Shown piece after piece: positions 33,735-42,405 of a stretch of DNA of 64,000 nucleotides. This DNA is from Verrucomicrobiota bacterium. GTDB lineage: Bacteria; Verrucomicrobiota; Verrucomicrobiia; Limisphaerales; UBA11320. The position numbers were made by a program, and so were the translations under genes. How positions within the stretch are numbered: position 1 is the first letter of the stretch; every line of letters begins with the position of its first letter. Under the pieces are notes generated by a model, which did no database searches, was not told where the DNA came from, and saw only the letters and a program-made list of their open reading frames with translations. The DNA is taken from positions 22,730-86,729 of the forward strand of contig JACQFQ010000066.1 in the NCBI GenBank assembly GCA_016199985.1, in the 5' to 3' direction.

Positions 33735-35867
33735 ATGAGAACCACTGATGTCCATGGAGTGGATCGGAAGAGGGGATTCATCCTTCTGGCGCTTATCATC
33801 GCGCAGATCAGTATCCACGGCAGCCTCGAAGCCCTCGCCCAGGTTCCGGACGATCCAGCGCCTGTGGTTTCGGTCGACTCAGCGGACCAAGTCGCCACCG
33901 AGGGATCTGTGCCTGAGGATCCTGCTCAGTTCGTCTTCACGAGGACCGGCCCCGTCACCCGACCTCTCACGGTGTTTTACTCGTTGAGCGGGTCGGCGAG
34001 AAACGGAGAGGATTACGCAAAGCTGTCGGGAAAAGTCGTGATCCCTGCGGGCAGCCAGTCGGTCGATGTTTTCGTTCAACCGATCGCCGACAGCCTCGTC
34101 GAGGGCGCGGAGCCCCTCGTTATCACGTTGGAACCGCCGGTTTGCGTCAAGATCTTCCCGCCTCCCTACGACTGCTACACGATTGGCGAGCCCAGCGCCG
34201 CCAAAGCGGTGATCTTCGACAGCCCCGCAATCCCCAAGAATCAGCTCCCCAAAGTCGAATTGCTCCATCCTGTGGCAGGCGCCCGATTTGGAACGAGCGA
34301 GGAAATTGGGGTCATCGCCCGCGGCGCGGATCCGGATGGCTATATCACGCGTTGGGAGTTCTTCTCGAACGGAAAACTGATCGCTTGGGAGGACGTGAAC
34401 TTCCTTGTGAAGCCACAGCCGGGACAAACGCAAAGTTTCCAATTCGGTTGGCGTCAATTGCCCTTGGGCTCCTTGGAACTCATCGTGCGAGGGATCGATG
34501 ACCAGGGCGGCGTGGGCGTTTCGCTGCCGGTGCGCATTACGGTGGGAGACCCTGGCGAGGTTCCAGTGGTCACGCTTGTGGCGAAGGACACCGATGCCGC
34601 TGAGCAAAGCCCATTGATCGACTCTCTGCCCAACACCGGGCTGCTCGTGGTCCATCGGACCGGACCCACCGACGTCGATTTGAAGGTGCGCTACGAGTTG
34701 AGCGGAACCGCGATCAACGGCGTGGACTACGCTCTTCTCTCAGGGACAGTGCTCATCCCGAAGGGGGCTTCTGACGCCTCCCTGCAAATCGTCGCGCTCG
34801 ACGACGCCATTCCCGAGGGAGATGAATGGATGGCCGTGCAGTTGGTGGAAGTTTCGTGTCCGTCGATCTGGCCTCCGCCCCGGGAGTGCTATTCAGTGGG
34901 CAGCCCCAACTTCGCCCGCGTTCTGATTCGTGACGATGACACTTTTCCGCCGAAGATCGCGATCGATCAGCCCGTCGCAGGAGACTCATTTAGCGCTCCC
35001 GCCACACTACTGATCAAAGGGCAAGCGGGCGATGCCGACGGTTACGTCGCGTGGGTGGAGCTATTCGCGAACGGGAAGAAAATCGCGGGCATTCCTTATA
35101 GTTTTCTGGTGGAACCGAAGCCCGGGCAGATCCAGACGTTCGAGTTCAAGTGGACGGACGTGGCGCCGGGCACGTATCGGCTGGTCGCCGTCGCGACGGA
35201 CAACGCCGGCGTCAGGGGAGAATCCGGGGCGGTCGAGATCGAAGTGCTGGCACCGTCATCCGTGCCGGCGGTGACTCTTGAAACGGTGGATCCGATTGCG
35301 ATCGAGAGCCAGTTTCCGGCGAACGTCGCTGTCCTCAGGCTGCGTCGGAGCGAGGCCTCCAACGAACCCCTGGATGTCTGGATCAGCGTGAGCGGCAGCG
35401 CCAGGAACGGGGTGGACTACGCGGAGATCCCGAGCCGGATTCAGATCCCCGCCAATCGGTGCACTGCCAGGATCGTGATCGACACGACCAGCGATCGAGT
35501 TGTGGAGCGTCCTGAGAGTGTTCTCATTGAAGTGGTGTTGCCCCCTTTCGCCAACCCGCTTCCGGATCGCTACAAGATTGGCCGTCCCTCCCAGGCCCTG
35601 GCGGTGATCCTCGATAAGCCGCGTCGGCCCGGCTTCGGGGCGCGGTTGCCCGACGGACATCACCTTATCGCGCTGGCCGGGGACATCGGAGTTCCGCAGC
35701 AAATCGAGGCCTCCAGCGATCTGGACAAATGGTCGCCTTACTCCATCGCATTCGGCAGCCCGGATGGCATCGCGATATTCCTTTCGGACCATCCGGATGG
35801 CAAAGGCGAGTTCTTCCGCTCGATTCCCTTGCCGGTCGGCTCGGTTCCCATGCCGACGGATGACTAG
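33735..35867 (+). CDS. Secreted Calx-beta domain protein
   Basis: A 710-aa exported protein with alternating domains. I chose ATG 33735 because a signal peptide (RGFILLALIIAQISIHGSLEALA) then follows; the longer ORF start adds 17 residues. Calx-beta domains occur three times, each with the GSARNGEDYAKLSGKVVIPAG-like pattern (GTAINGVDYALLSG and GSARNGVDYAEIPS in the others). Between them are two copies of a bacterial Ig-like module (GYITRWEFFSNGKLIAWE and GYVAWVELFANGKKIAG). The C-terminus resembles the short beta region that closes many verrucomicrobial surface proteins. Calx-beta folds bind calcium and support adhesion; the partner is unknown. Confidence 0.87.
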   Translation: MRTTDVHGVDRKRGFILLALIIAQISIHGSLEALAQVPDDPAPVVSVDSADQVATEGSVPEDPAQFVFTRTGPVTRPLTVFYSLSGSARNGEDYAKLSGKVVIPAGSQSVDVFVQPIADSLVEGAEPLVITLEPPVCVKIFPPPYDCYTIGEPSAAKAVIFDSPAIPKNQLPKVELLHPVAGARFGTSEEIGVIARGADPDGYITRWEFFSNGKLIAWEDVNFLVKPQPGQTQSFQFGWRQLPLGSLELIVRGIDDQGGVGVSLPVRITVGDPGEVPVVTLVAKDTDAAEQSPLIDSLPNTGLLVVHRTGPTDVDLKVRYELSGTAINGVDYALLSGTVLIPKGASDASLQIVALDDAIPEGDEWMAVQLVEVSCPSIWPPPRECYSVGSPNFARVLIRDDDTFPPKIAIDQPVAGDSFSAPATLLIKGQAGDADGYVAWVELFANGKKIAGIPYSFLVEPKPGQIQTFEFKWTDVAPGTYRLVAVATDNAGVRGESGAVEIEVLAPSSVPAVTLETVDPIAIESQFPANVAVLRLRRSEASNEPLDVWISVSGSARNGVDYAEIPSRIQIPANRCTARIVIDTTSDRVVERPESVLIEVVLPPFANPLPDRYKIGRPSQALAVILDKPRRPGFGARLPDGHHLIALAGDIGVPQQIEASSDLDKWSPYSIAFGSPDGIAIFLSDHPDGKGEFFRSIPLPVGSVPMPTDD

Positions 35868-36133
35868 GGGCGCGGTCTTTTTCGCGAGTTGCTAGTCGGG
35901 AGCTTCTGCCCAGCGCCGGTTCGCGCCTTCTCAACTTCGCCAAGCTCCCCTATTGATTCAGCGAAACTTTCTTCCAAGGAGGTTGTTTTCAAACAAGCCG
36001 ACCAACGCCCAGGACACGTGTTGCCCGTTTCAAGCCCACTATGAGTCACGCGTAAAACCATAGGCTCCCTCCCCCCCATCTGTGAACATGTGCGACATCC
36101 CTGAGTGCCTGCGTTCCTCCATGCTCACAATAC

Positions 36134-36160
36134 AAAAACGCGCACCAAGGTCGTGCGCGT
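36134..36160 (-). terminator. Rho-independent terminator of the sugar isomerase gene
   Basis: On the minus strand an 8-bp perfect stem ACGCGCAC/GTGCGCGT (36153-36160 with 36038+100 to 36145, i.e. 36138-36145) with a 7-base loop is followed by TTTTTGTATTG. It lies about 85 bases beyond the stop of the minus-strand isomerase gene. Confidence 0.75.
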
Positions 36161-36191
36161 AGGGAAGGGAAAGGTCAACGTGTGTAACCGG

Positions 36192-36234
36192 GCCGCCGTA
36201 GGCGGCGCCCTGCGGTGGGCGGGACGCCCACCGC
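36192..36234. repeat. Tandem GC-rich hairpins (REP-like)
   Basis: GCCGCC-GTA-GGCGGC (36192-36206) is followed by a 10-bp perfect stem GCGGTGGGCG/CGCCCACCGC with a GGA loop (36212-36234). There is no T-tract. The arrangement resembles a repetitive extragenic palindrome and sits directly behind the isomerase stop. Confidence 0.55.
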
Positions 36235-36245
36235 CACATCTCGAT

Positions 36246-37088
36246 TCAGAGCGTTTTCTTGAGGAACTTGATGCCCTTGACCGCAATCTCGTCGCGGGTG
36301 GGTTCCATCCGACGCCAGATCGCCGCAGCTCTTGCGATGACTTTGACATCGGTCGTGAAGGACTCGATGACGACATCGCCCTTGTACTTGATGGACCTTA
36401 AAGCCGCCGCGATGGGCTTCCAGTCAATATGGTCATTGCCCGGGGTTCCACGGTCGCTGCCGCAGGCATGGAAGTGACCCAGGTGCTTGCCGGCTTTCTT
36501 GATCGCGGCGGCCTGGTTCTTCTCCTCGATGTTCATGTGGAAAGTGTCGAGGTGCAGGCGCAGCGCGGGGCTTCCCACATCCTTGAGCATCTTCAGACCC
36601 TGGTCGCAGGTGTTGATGAAATCGGTCTCGAAACGGTTGAGCGGCTCAAGGCAAACCTGACGGCCCTTCTTCTCTGCGTAACGGCAGAGCGTCTTGAGAT
36701 GCTTCACGACCGTGGCCCACTGCTTCTTGTATTCGTCGGCGGGCACGGCGTCGGCGCGGCCCACTTCGCTATACACGGGGCCGATCAGCGAGGGGCAGTC
36801 CAGGACGACCATCTGGTCGATGAGCCGCATCATGTAGTCCAGTCCGGTCTTCTGCTGTTCCGGCGTTCCGCGCAGGTCCCGGCCGCCGCCCATGCACGCG
36901 CACACTGACCCGCAAACCAACCCGTGTTTATCGAGCTCGCGCTTCACATGGGCGGGGTCGATGTGGGAGGGATCCTCGACCGGGATCTCAACGGTCTCGA
37001 AGCCCCACTTTTTGAAGGTCTTGAAGAGCTTGGTGCTCTCGTTGGTGAACGGAGACGTGAACAGGAAAGAGTTGATGCCGATTCTCAT
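36246..37088 (-). CDS. Sugar phosphate isomerase/epimerase (xylose isomerase-like TIM barrel)
   Basis: A 280-aa protein of the AP-endonuclease-2 / xylose isomerase-like TIM-barrel family. The start at 37088 (MRIGINSFLFTSPFT) is chosen because family members begin with this strand; the ORF extends 13 codons further. Metal-ligand and active-site regions are visible: CLEPLNRFETDFINT (Glu), LHLDTFHMNIEEKN (Asp, His), HFHACGSDRGTPGND and VVIESF (Glu). The pattern is close to D-psicose/D-tagatose 3-epimerases. The actual sugar cannot be told. It appears monocistronic and is followed by a terminator. Confidence 0.87.
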   Translation of the reverse strand: MRIGINSFLFTSPFTNESTKLFKTFKKWGFETVEIPVEDPSHIDPAHVKRELDKHGLVCGSVCACMGGGRDLRGTPEQQKTGLDYMMRLIDQMVVLDCPSLIGPVYSEVGRADAVPADEYKKQWATVVKHLKTLCRYAEKKGRQVCLEPLNRFETDFINTCDQGLKMLKDVGSPALRLHLDTFHMNIEEKNQAAAIKKAGKHLGHFHACGSDRGTPGNDHIDWKPIAAALRSIKYKGDVVIESFTTDVKVIARAAAIWRRMEPTRDEIAVKGIKFLKKTL

Positions 37089-37500
37089 AGAATGGGGCGA
37101 GGCTAGAGATTCACGGGGCCGTGTCAAAAAATTTCACGACCAGCCCGCCCATGTGCCCAGGGCTACCGACAAATTCGGCGCCGTGGTGATTCTGGGACGA
37201 GAAACGCCGTGCGGCGTGTCAGGCGCCGCGATAGCGTTGTGGATCGACAAAGGGCTCCGCAAAGAGGACGGGATGACCGAAGTGCTGTTTCCAGTCCTGA
37301 CGATGTCCCAACTTTCATTTCGTCAGCACTGCGTAATGAGGACCATCGGGGTCGGGGAGGTTGCCCGCGAAATACGCTAAAAACGCGAAATGGGAATGGA
37401 TCGAGGATGGGGAAGCACCGGTTTTCTGTCCCGCCTCTTTCGCGTCTTTAGCGTATTTCGCGGGCAACCTCATCCGTCCGACAGCTCAACGTTCTGCCGA
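37089..37500. other. Gene-free region with a large inverted repeat
   Basis: No gene is supported in 412 bases between the start of the isomerase gene (minus strand) and the 3' end of ubiE. It must contain the isomerase promoter. The main structure is the 32-bp inverted repeat at 37359-37469. ORFs through this region lack coding character. Confidence 0.6.
37359..37469. repeat. 32-bp inverted repeat with 47-bp centre
   Basis: The left arm (37359-37390, beginning GGTTGCCCGCGAAATACGCT) and right arm (37438-37469, ending GCGTATTTCGCGGGCAACC) are reverse complements at 31 of 32 positions. The arms contain the sub-repeat CGCGAAA/TTTCGCG. It looks like a mobile or repetitive intergenic palindrome rather than a terminator. 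Confidence 0.85.
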
Positions 37501-38253
37501 CTAGGCAGTCTGCGCCACAAGGGCAGCCGGCTTCCGTCCCACATTGATCCCCATGATCCCGCCGAGAATATTGACCACGCGCACGTCTTGAAAACCCATC
37601 GCGCTCATCTCCGCCTCGACACCCCTCTGGGCGGGATAGTTCAAGAGTGACTCGTAGATATAGCCGTGGGTATCGGCGTCCCTGAAGAACCAACGTCCGA
37701 ATCGAGGCACCCAGTTCTTGAGGTAGGCAAAGTACAGACCCCGCCACCACAATGCGTCGGGCTTGCCGAAATCCAGCACGAGCACGCGCCCTCCCGGCTT
37801 CGCGACCCGCCACATCTCGCGCAACCCCTGTTTCCAGTCGGCGAGATTGCGCAGGCCGTAGCTGATGGTGACGATGTCGTAAGCATTGTCGGCGAGCCCG
37901 GTGCGCAGGGCATCGCCCTGTTGGAAGAGGAGCCCGCGTCCCGCCACCTCGGATGCCGCCCGCCGCGCGGCTACTTCGAGCATGGCCTGGCTGAAATCCA
38001 GGCCCGTGACATGGACTCCGTGGGACGCAAGACGGAACGCCACGTCGCCTGTGCCGCAACAAAGATCCAGGGCGGCGTCTCCCGCCTGGGGCGCCGCCCA
38101 TCGAATCAGCCGCCGCTTCCACCATCGATGCAGCCCGAAGCTTTGCAGATCATTGATCAGGTCATAGCGGGGAGCGATTGTCGCGAAGAGGTCGTTGACC
38201 TTTGACGCGCGCTCGGCGCCGGGTTCGTAAAACTTGTTAGGTCGCGGGGACAT
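37501..38253 (-). CDS. ubiE: Demethylmenaquinone / ubiquinone methyltransferase family protein
   Basis: A 250-aa class I SAM-dependent C-methyltransferase that methylates the quinone ring in menaquinone (or ubiquinone) synthesis. It shows VNDLFATIAPRYDLINDLQS at the N-terminus, SAM motif I DLCCGTGDVAFRLA, the family motif ISYGLRNLADW, and KPGGRVLVLDFGKPD. The length is typical. Its start overlaps the 3' end of the UbiA-like gene by 17 bases, so both belong to one minus-strand operon. In Verrucomicrobia the product is expected to act in menaquinone synthesis, but the sequence alone does not exclude ubiquinone. Confidence 0.93.
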   Translation of the reverse strand: MSPRPNKFYEPGAERASKVNDLFATIAPRYDLINDLQSFGLHRWWKRRLIRWAAPQAGDAALDLCCGTGDVAFRLASHGVHVTGLDFSQAMLEVAARRAASEVAGRGLLFQQGDALRTGLADNAYDIVTISYGLRNLADWKQGLREMWRVAKPGGRVLVLDFGKPDALWWRGLYFAYLKNWVPRFGRWFFRDADTHGYIYESLLNYPAQRGVEAEMSAMGFQDVRVVNILGGIMGINVGRKPAALVAQTA

Positions 38254-39088
38254 AACGCTGCAGCGCCAGGGAGAGTCCGAAGAAGACCAGAAGCACCGCC
38301 GCTATCGGCTTGGGCGCGTCCGCCACGGCAAGGAGATCCACCAGGCAGATGCCCGCCAGCAATTGGGAAACAGCGCGGCCCACCATCGGCTGCTCCGTGG
38401 TCCACAAGGGATGAATCGCTTTCACGATCCATAGAGCGAGAAGGAGGATGAGGACAAGCCCGCTTTCCTTGTAGGGACCCGCGTTGACAATGAAGGCGAG
38501 GAGAATCGGCGCGCCGAGCGGCAGCAGGGGCCAAAAGCGAATGAGTCCTGTTGTGCTTTCGCGTCGCGCGATGTAGCTGAGACCGACGATATAGCCTCCG
38601 AGGACGAGGGCGGACCAGAGGGCCAGGCCGCCCAGACCGAGCTGACCGAACGCGGTGGCCAGCAGGAGAAGCAGGAAGCGACACAGCGCCATGAGAACGG
38701 GAGAGAACGCGACCATCTTGTGGACGGCGTCGTAGGTCAGAATCGCCACGACCAGCAGGAGGCTCAGCAACGCCACGGGGGCGCTGTGCGTGGCGAGAGT
38801 CGCGAGGCCGATCGCCATCCACCCGACGCCCCATCGCCACACGGCCGTCGCCGAAATCGCCCCGCTCGGGATCGGACGCTCCGAGCGATGCTGCCGATCA
38901 AACGAGGCATCGAAGGCGTCGTTCAAGAACATTCCCGCCACGTAGAGACAGGAGGCTCCCCAGCAGAGGCGAGCCAATGAAGACCAGGGCCCTCCGCCTC
39001 CAAGCCACCAGCCTGCGAGACAGTTCGACCAGACGGTGGGCAGGTTGGACACGCGCCCGAGAACGAGCAGCGCGCGGAGGTATCGCAT
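38237..39088 (-). CDS. UbiA family prenyltransferase
   Basis: A 283-aa integral membrane prenyltransferase. I chose ATG 39088 (MRYLRALLVLGRVSNLPTVW) because RxxNLPTVWSN is the usual opening; the ORF runs 45 codons further without similarity. The first Asp-rich motif reads NDAFDASFDRQHRSERPIPSG, binding Mg-prenyl diphosphate. A second Asp motif is less clear (ILTYDAVHKM). About eight hydrophobic segments follow. It is coupled to ubiE by a 17-base overlap, so a role in quinone synthesis (attaching the isoprenoid chain) is likely. The exact acceptor is undetermined; heme, chlorophyll and quinone enzymes share this fold. Confidence 0.87.
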   Translation of the reverse strand: MRYLRALLVLGRVSNLPTVWSNCLAGWWLGGGGPWSSLARLCWGASCLYVAGMFLNDAFDASFDRQHRSERPIPSGAISATAVWRWGVGWMAIGLATLATHSAPVALLSLLLVVAILTYDAVHKMVAFSPVLMALCRFLLLLLATAFGQLGLGGLALWSALVLGGYIVGLSYIARRESTTGLIRFWPLLPLGAPILLAFIVNAGPYKESGLVLILLLALWIVKAIHPLWTTEQPMVGRAVSQLLAGICLVDLLAVADAPKPIAAVLLVFFGLSLALQRYVPAT

Positions 39089-39296
39089 GGAATGACTTTT
39101 GGCTTCGGACACGGCGGGGCAAAGAGAAGCAGAGGATCCCCGCGGAGGGGAAGGCTGGACTTGAAGCATGCGTCTTCCGGTCGCGACGGCGGATGAGACG
39201 GGATGTTTCACGCTCAGCCGCACAGACCACGAAGAGGAAAGAGGCGCCTCGGGAGAGGGAATCGCGTGAATCCGAAACTTCGCGCGGCGTCGCTGT

Positions 39297-41432
39297 TTAC
39301 GGACCCTGGCTCTTCACGCGCAGTTGAGTGAGGATGAACGCGTAGTCGAACGCGATCTCTTTCAAACGATCGTACCGCCCCGATGCGCCGCCGTGGCCGG
39401 CGTCCATGTTGATGTTCAGCAGGAGCGGGTTATGGTCCTGCTTGAGGGACCGGAGCTTCGCTGTGTACTTCGCCGGTTCCCAGTACATCACCTGGCTGTC
39501 GTTCAGCGAGGTGTTGATCAGTATGGGCGGGTACGCCGCCTGCCTCAGGTTGGTGTACGGGCAATAGGTTCGGATGTAGTCGAAATCAGGTCGCTTCTTC
39601 GGATTCCCCCACTCTTCAAACTCTCCCACCGTGAGGGGGAGCGTCTCGTCGAGCATCGTGTTGACGACGTCCACAAACGGCACGTCCAGGGTCGCCGCTC
39701 CACACAGGTCGGGACGCGCGTTCAAGACAGCGCCGATCAACAATCCGCCCGCGCTCCCGCCCGCGATGGCCATCTTGTCGCGGGATGTGTAGCCCTGTTG
39801 AACCAGATGATCGGCGCAGGCGATAAAGTCGGAGAAGGTGTTTTTCTTCTTCAGCATTCGTCCATCGTCATGCCAAGGCTGCCCCAGCTCCGTGCCCCCT
39901 CGGATGTGCGCGATCGCGACCGTCACGCCGCGGTCGAGCAAGGCGAGTCGCGAGGAGCTGAAGTAACACCAGCTCGGAATTCCATAAGCCCCGTAACCCT
40001 GGAGGAGCAAGGGACCCGGCTGCCCGGCCCCCTGGCCCGATCCAACGCGACGAACCAGGGAGATCGGAACGGATTTCCCGTCGGGCGCCTTGGCGACGAT
40101 CCGTTCGGTGGCGTAGTTCTTCGGATCAAAGCCGCCGGGCACTTCCGTGGCCTTCAGAAGTTCGTTTCGCCTCTCCTTCCAGTGATAGTCGTAGACGGAC
40201 CTGGGGGTGATGAAGGATTCGTATCCATAGCGCAGCGCCTGGCTGTCAAACTCGGGATTCGCATGCAACGACAAGATCGCCGTTTCCTCGCCCGCCGGAA
40301 TGCGATGCGAGTCGCCGGTCCGCAGATCCGTGATTCGCAGTTGGGTTCGCGCGTTTTCGACCTCGGAGAGCACATAGCAATCCTTGAAGAGATCCACATT
40401 GGCGAGCAGCACGTCCGGACGAGGCGGGATGACGACCTTCCACGCCGGGCGCTCCGGTTGAGCCACCGGTGTTCGGAAGAGGGCGAAGTTGCGGTCCGGC
40501 TTGTTCGATCGGATGTAGAACCAGTCACTGTTATGATCCACGTAATACTCATGGTCCGCCTCGCGCGCCGCCATCAACGTCCAAGCTCCTTCGGGGCGGT
40601 CGGCTTTGAGAAATCGAACCTCCGTGGTGGTGTGGCTGTCGAGTTCCAGAAACAGGTAGGCCTTGCTGCGTGAACGATGGATGCCCACGGTGAATCGCTC
40701 ATCCTTTTCCTCGTAGACCAAGGTCGCGGGAGCGCCGGCCTGCGGGCTGACGCGGTAGAGCCGGTAGGACCGTTTGGCGTCGTCCTCGACCGCGTAGAAA
40801 AGCGTCCGATTGTCCGCGGCCCATTCGACGCCGTCGACATGCGCGACGCGCATCGGCAGCAGCTTGCCGGTCTGAAGATCCTTCACCTGGAGCGTATAAT
40901 CCCGGAAGCCCGTGGTGTCGGTCGTGTAAGCGAGCCAACGTCCGTCGTCGCTCACGCTCATCTCGCCGACGGCCATAAACTTTTGTCCGCGCGCCAGCTG
41001 GTTCACGTCCAGAAGAACCTCCTCCGGAGCTTCCAGGCCTCCTTTCTTCCGGCAGTGGACGGCGTATTGCTTACCGCGAACCTGTCTTGAGTAATAGTAG
41101 TAGCCATTGTCCCGGACAGGCACTGAGAGGTCCGTCTCCTTGATGTGGCTTCGCATTTCCTTGAACAGGGTTTTCTGGAGCGCCTCCGTCGGCTTCATCA
41201 TCGCCTGGGCGTGCCGATTCTCCGCCTTGAGATACCGGATCACGGCGGGGTTCGTCTTTTCGCGGAGCCAGAAATAAGGGTCCTCCAGAGTGAGTCCGTG
41301 GATCTCGGTTCGATGCGGACGCGTTGGGGCTATGGGGGGAACAGGAGATTGGGATGCTGCGCGCGACGACACGGCGAATGTCTGGCATGTCACGAGGCAA
41401 AGATAAAGGTATTGAAGGCATCGCGTTCTCAT
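39297..41432 (-). CDS. S9 family oligopeptidase (oligopeptidase B-like), exported
   Basis: A 711-aa serine peptidase of the prolyl oligopeptidase family that cuts short peptides. A signal peptide is likely (MRTRCLQYLYLCLVTCQTFAV, ending near SSRAAS). The N-terminal beta-propeller begins PYFWLREKTNPAVIRYLKAE, typical of oligopeptidase B. The alpha/beta-hydrolase domain holds AIAGGSAGGLLIGAV with the catalytic Ser (about residue 555), the Asp region INTSLNDSQVMYWE, and the His in GHGGASGRYDRL. An in-frame ATG inside the signal gives no better start. B-type specificity (after Lys/Arg) is inferred from similarity. Confidence 0.93.
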   Translation of the reverse strand: MRTRCLQYLYLCLVTCQTFAVSSRAASQSPVPPIAPTRPHRTEIHGLTLEDPYFWLREKTNPAVIRYLKAENRHAQAMMKPTEALQKTLFKEMRSHIKETDLSVPVRDNGYYYYSRQVRGKQYAVHCRKKGGLEAPEEVLLDVNQLARGQKFMAVGEMSVSDDGRWLAYTTDTTGFRDYTLQVKDLQTGKLLPMRVAHVDGVEWAADNRTLFYAVEDDAKRSYRLYRVSPQAGAPATLVYEEKDERFTVGIHRSRSKAYLFLELDSHTTTEVRFLKADRPEGAWTLMAAREADHEYYVDHNSDWFYIRSNKPDRNFALFRTPVAQPERPAWKVVIPPRPDVLLANVDLFKDCYVLSEVENARTQLRITDLRTGDSHRIPAGEETAILSLHANPEFDSQALRYGYESFITPRSVYDYHWKERRNELLKATEVPGGFDPKNYATERIVAKAPDGKSVPISLVRRVGSGQGAGQPGPLLLQGYGAYGIPSWCYFSSSRLALLDRGVTVAIAHIRGGTELGQPWHDDGRMLKKKNTFSDFIACADHLVQQGYTSRDKMAIAGGSAGGLLIGAVLNARPDLCGAATLDVPFVDVVNTMLDETLPLTVGEFEEWGNPKKRPDFDYIRTYCPYTNLRQAAYPPILINTSLNDSQVMYWEPAKYTAKLRSLKQDHNPLLLNINMDAGHGGASGRYDRLKEIAFDYAFILTQLRVKSQGP

Positions 41433-41606
41433 GGGGGAGGGGGTATGTCAGATTTCTTCGACTTCGGCCATCCGTAATCGCTGTCAGCGGCCTCCTCCAT
41501 TCCCCAGCCCTCCGCGCCTTCCACAACGCTTCCCGCGCAATTGCCCTCACCGCAAACAGATTGAAGCTCGCCCTCTCTCGGAACTTCCAATAGTTTTCAC
41601 TTTTCC

Positions 41607-42389
41607 ATGAAGAGAACACGAACTCGGCGTCGCGGATTCACCTTGATCGAGGTCCTGGTGGTGGTCGCGATCGTCGCCCTCCTGGCGGGGATCCTCCTGC
41701 CCGTGTTGGCGAAGGCAAAAGGGCGGGCGCAGGGGATCACTTGCGCCAACAACATCCGGCAGCTTCACATCGCCTGGATCGGCTTCGCGGATGAACATGG
41801 CGGCAAGCTGGTGAACAATCATGGGATCCAGGAAACGCTGCGGACCCGCGACAACTGGGTGAACAATGTCCTCGATTGGGGTTTCAGCCCGGGCAACACG
41901 AACCTCGAGACCCTCCGCTCCGGTCACCTCACGCCTTACCTCGGCGAGAGCACCGGCGTTTTCCACTGCCCTTCCGACAAATCGGTCGCCGACAACGGCT
42001 CGCGCATCCGAAGCTACTCGATGAACTCCATGGTCGGCGACCCCGGCGAGCTGACGAATCGCTTCAACCCCCAGATGCTTCAGTTCTTCAAGAACACCGA
42101 TTTCCCCAAACCTTCCGAGATCTATGTGTTCCTCGACGAGCATCCCGACACCTTGAACGACGGCTTCTTCATGAATCGGTGGGCGGAGCCCAAATGGGGC
42201 AACTTGCCGGCGAACTATCACGACAGCGGCGCCAACCTCTCCTTCGCCGACGGTCATGTGGAGCGCCACCGCTGGGTGGAGGAAACGACCTTGAAACCCA
42301 ATATCAAGGGAGGATCGGGCGGGGTGTTCGCGACCGATTCTTCACGGGATTACGACTGGCTTCGGGAGCATACGAGCGTTAGGAAATAG
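41607..42389 (+). CDS. Type IV prepilin-like protein with H-X9-DG C-terminal motif
   Basis: A 260-aa protein with an N-terminal prepilin leader: short basic segment, then RRGFTLIEVLVVVAIVALLA, where cleavage occurs between Gly and Phe and the Glu at +5 is conserved. The C-terminal half carries the H-X9-DG pattern (YHDSGANLSFADGHVERHRW) typical of the numerous pseudopilin-like proteins of Planctomycetes and Verrucomicrobia (DUF1559 and relatives). These probably form type II secretion pseudopili or surface structures. It starts 175 bases from the divergent oligopeptidase gene and is followed 16 bases later by the DUF1549/1553 gene. Confidence 0.9.
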   Translation: MKRTRTRRRGFTLIEVLVVVAIVALLAGILLPVLAKAKGRAQGITCANNIRQLHIAWIGFADEHGGKLVNNHGIQETLRTRDNWVNNVLDWGFSPGNTNLETLRSGHLTPYLGESTGVFHCPSDKSVADNGSRIRSYSMNSMVGDPGELTNRFNPQMLQFFKNTDFPKPSEIYVFLDEHPDTLNDGFFMNRWAEPKWGNLPANYHDSGANLSFADGHVERHRWVEETTLKPNIKGGSGGVFATDSSRDYDWLREHTSVRK

Positions 42390-42405
42390 ACTGCAAGCGC
42401 GCCTC

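Larger units (their letters stand above)
35868..36245. other. Gene-free stretch with three hairpins
   Basis: No coding region is supported in these 378 bases between the convergent Calx-beta and isomerase genes. The left 250 bases show nothing distinct. The right part holds a minus-strand terminator (36134-36160) and two GC-rich hairpins (36192-36206 and 36212-36234), listed separately. Confidence 0.6.
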
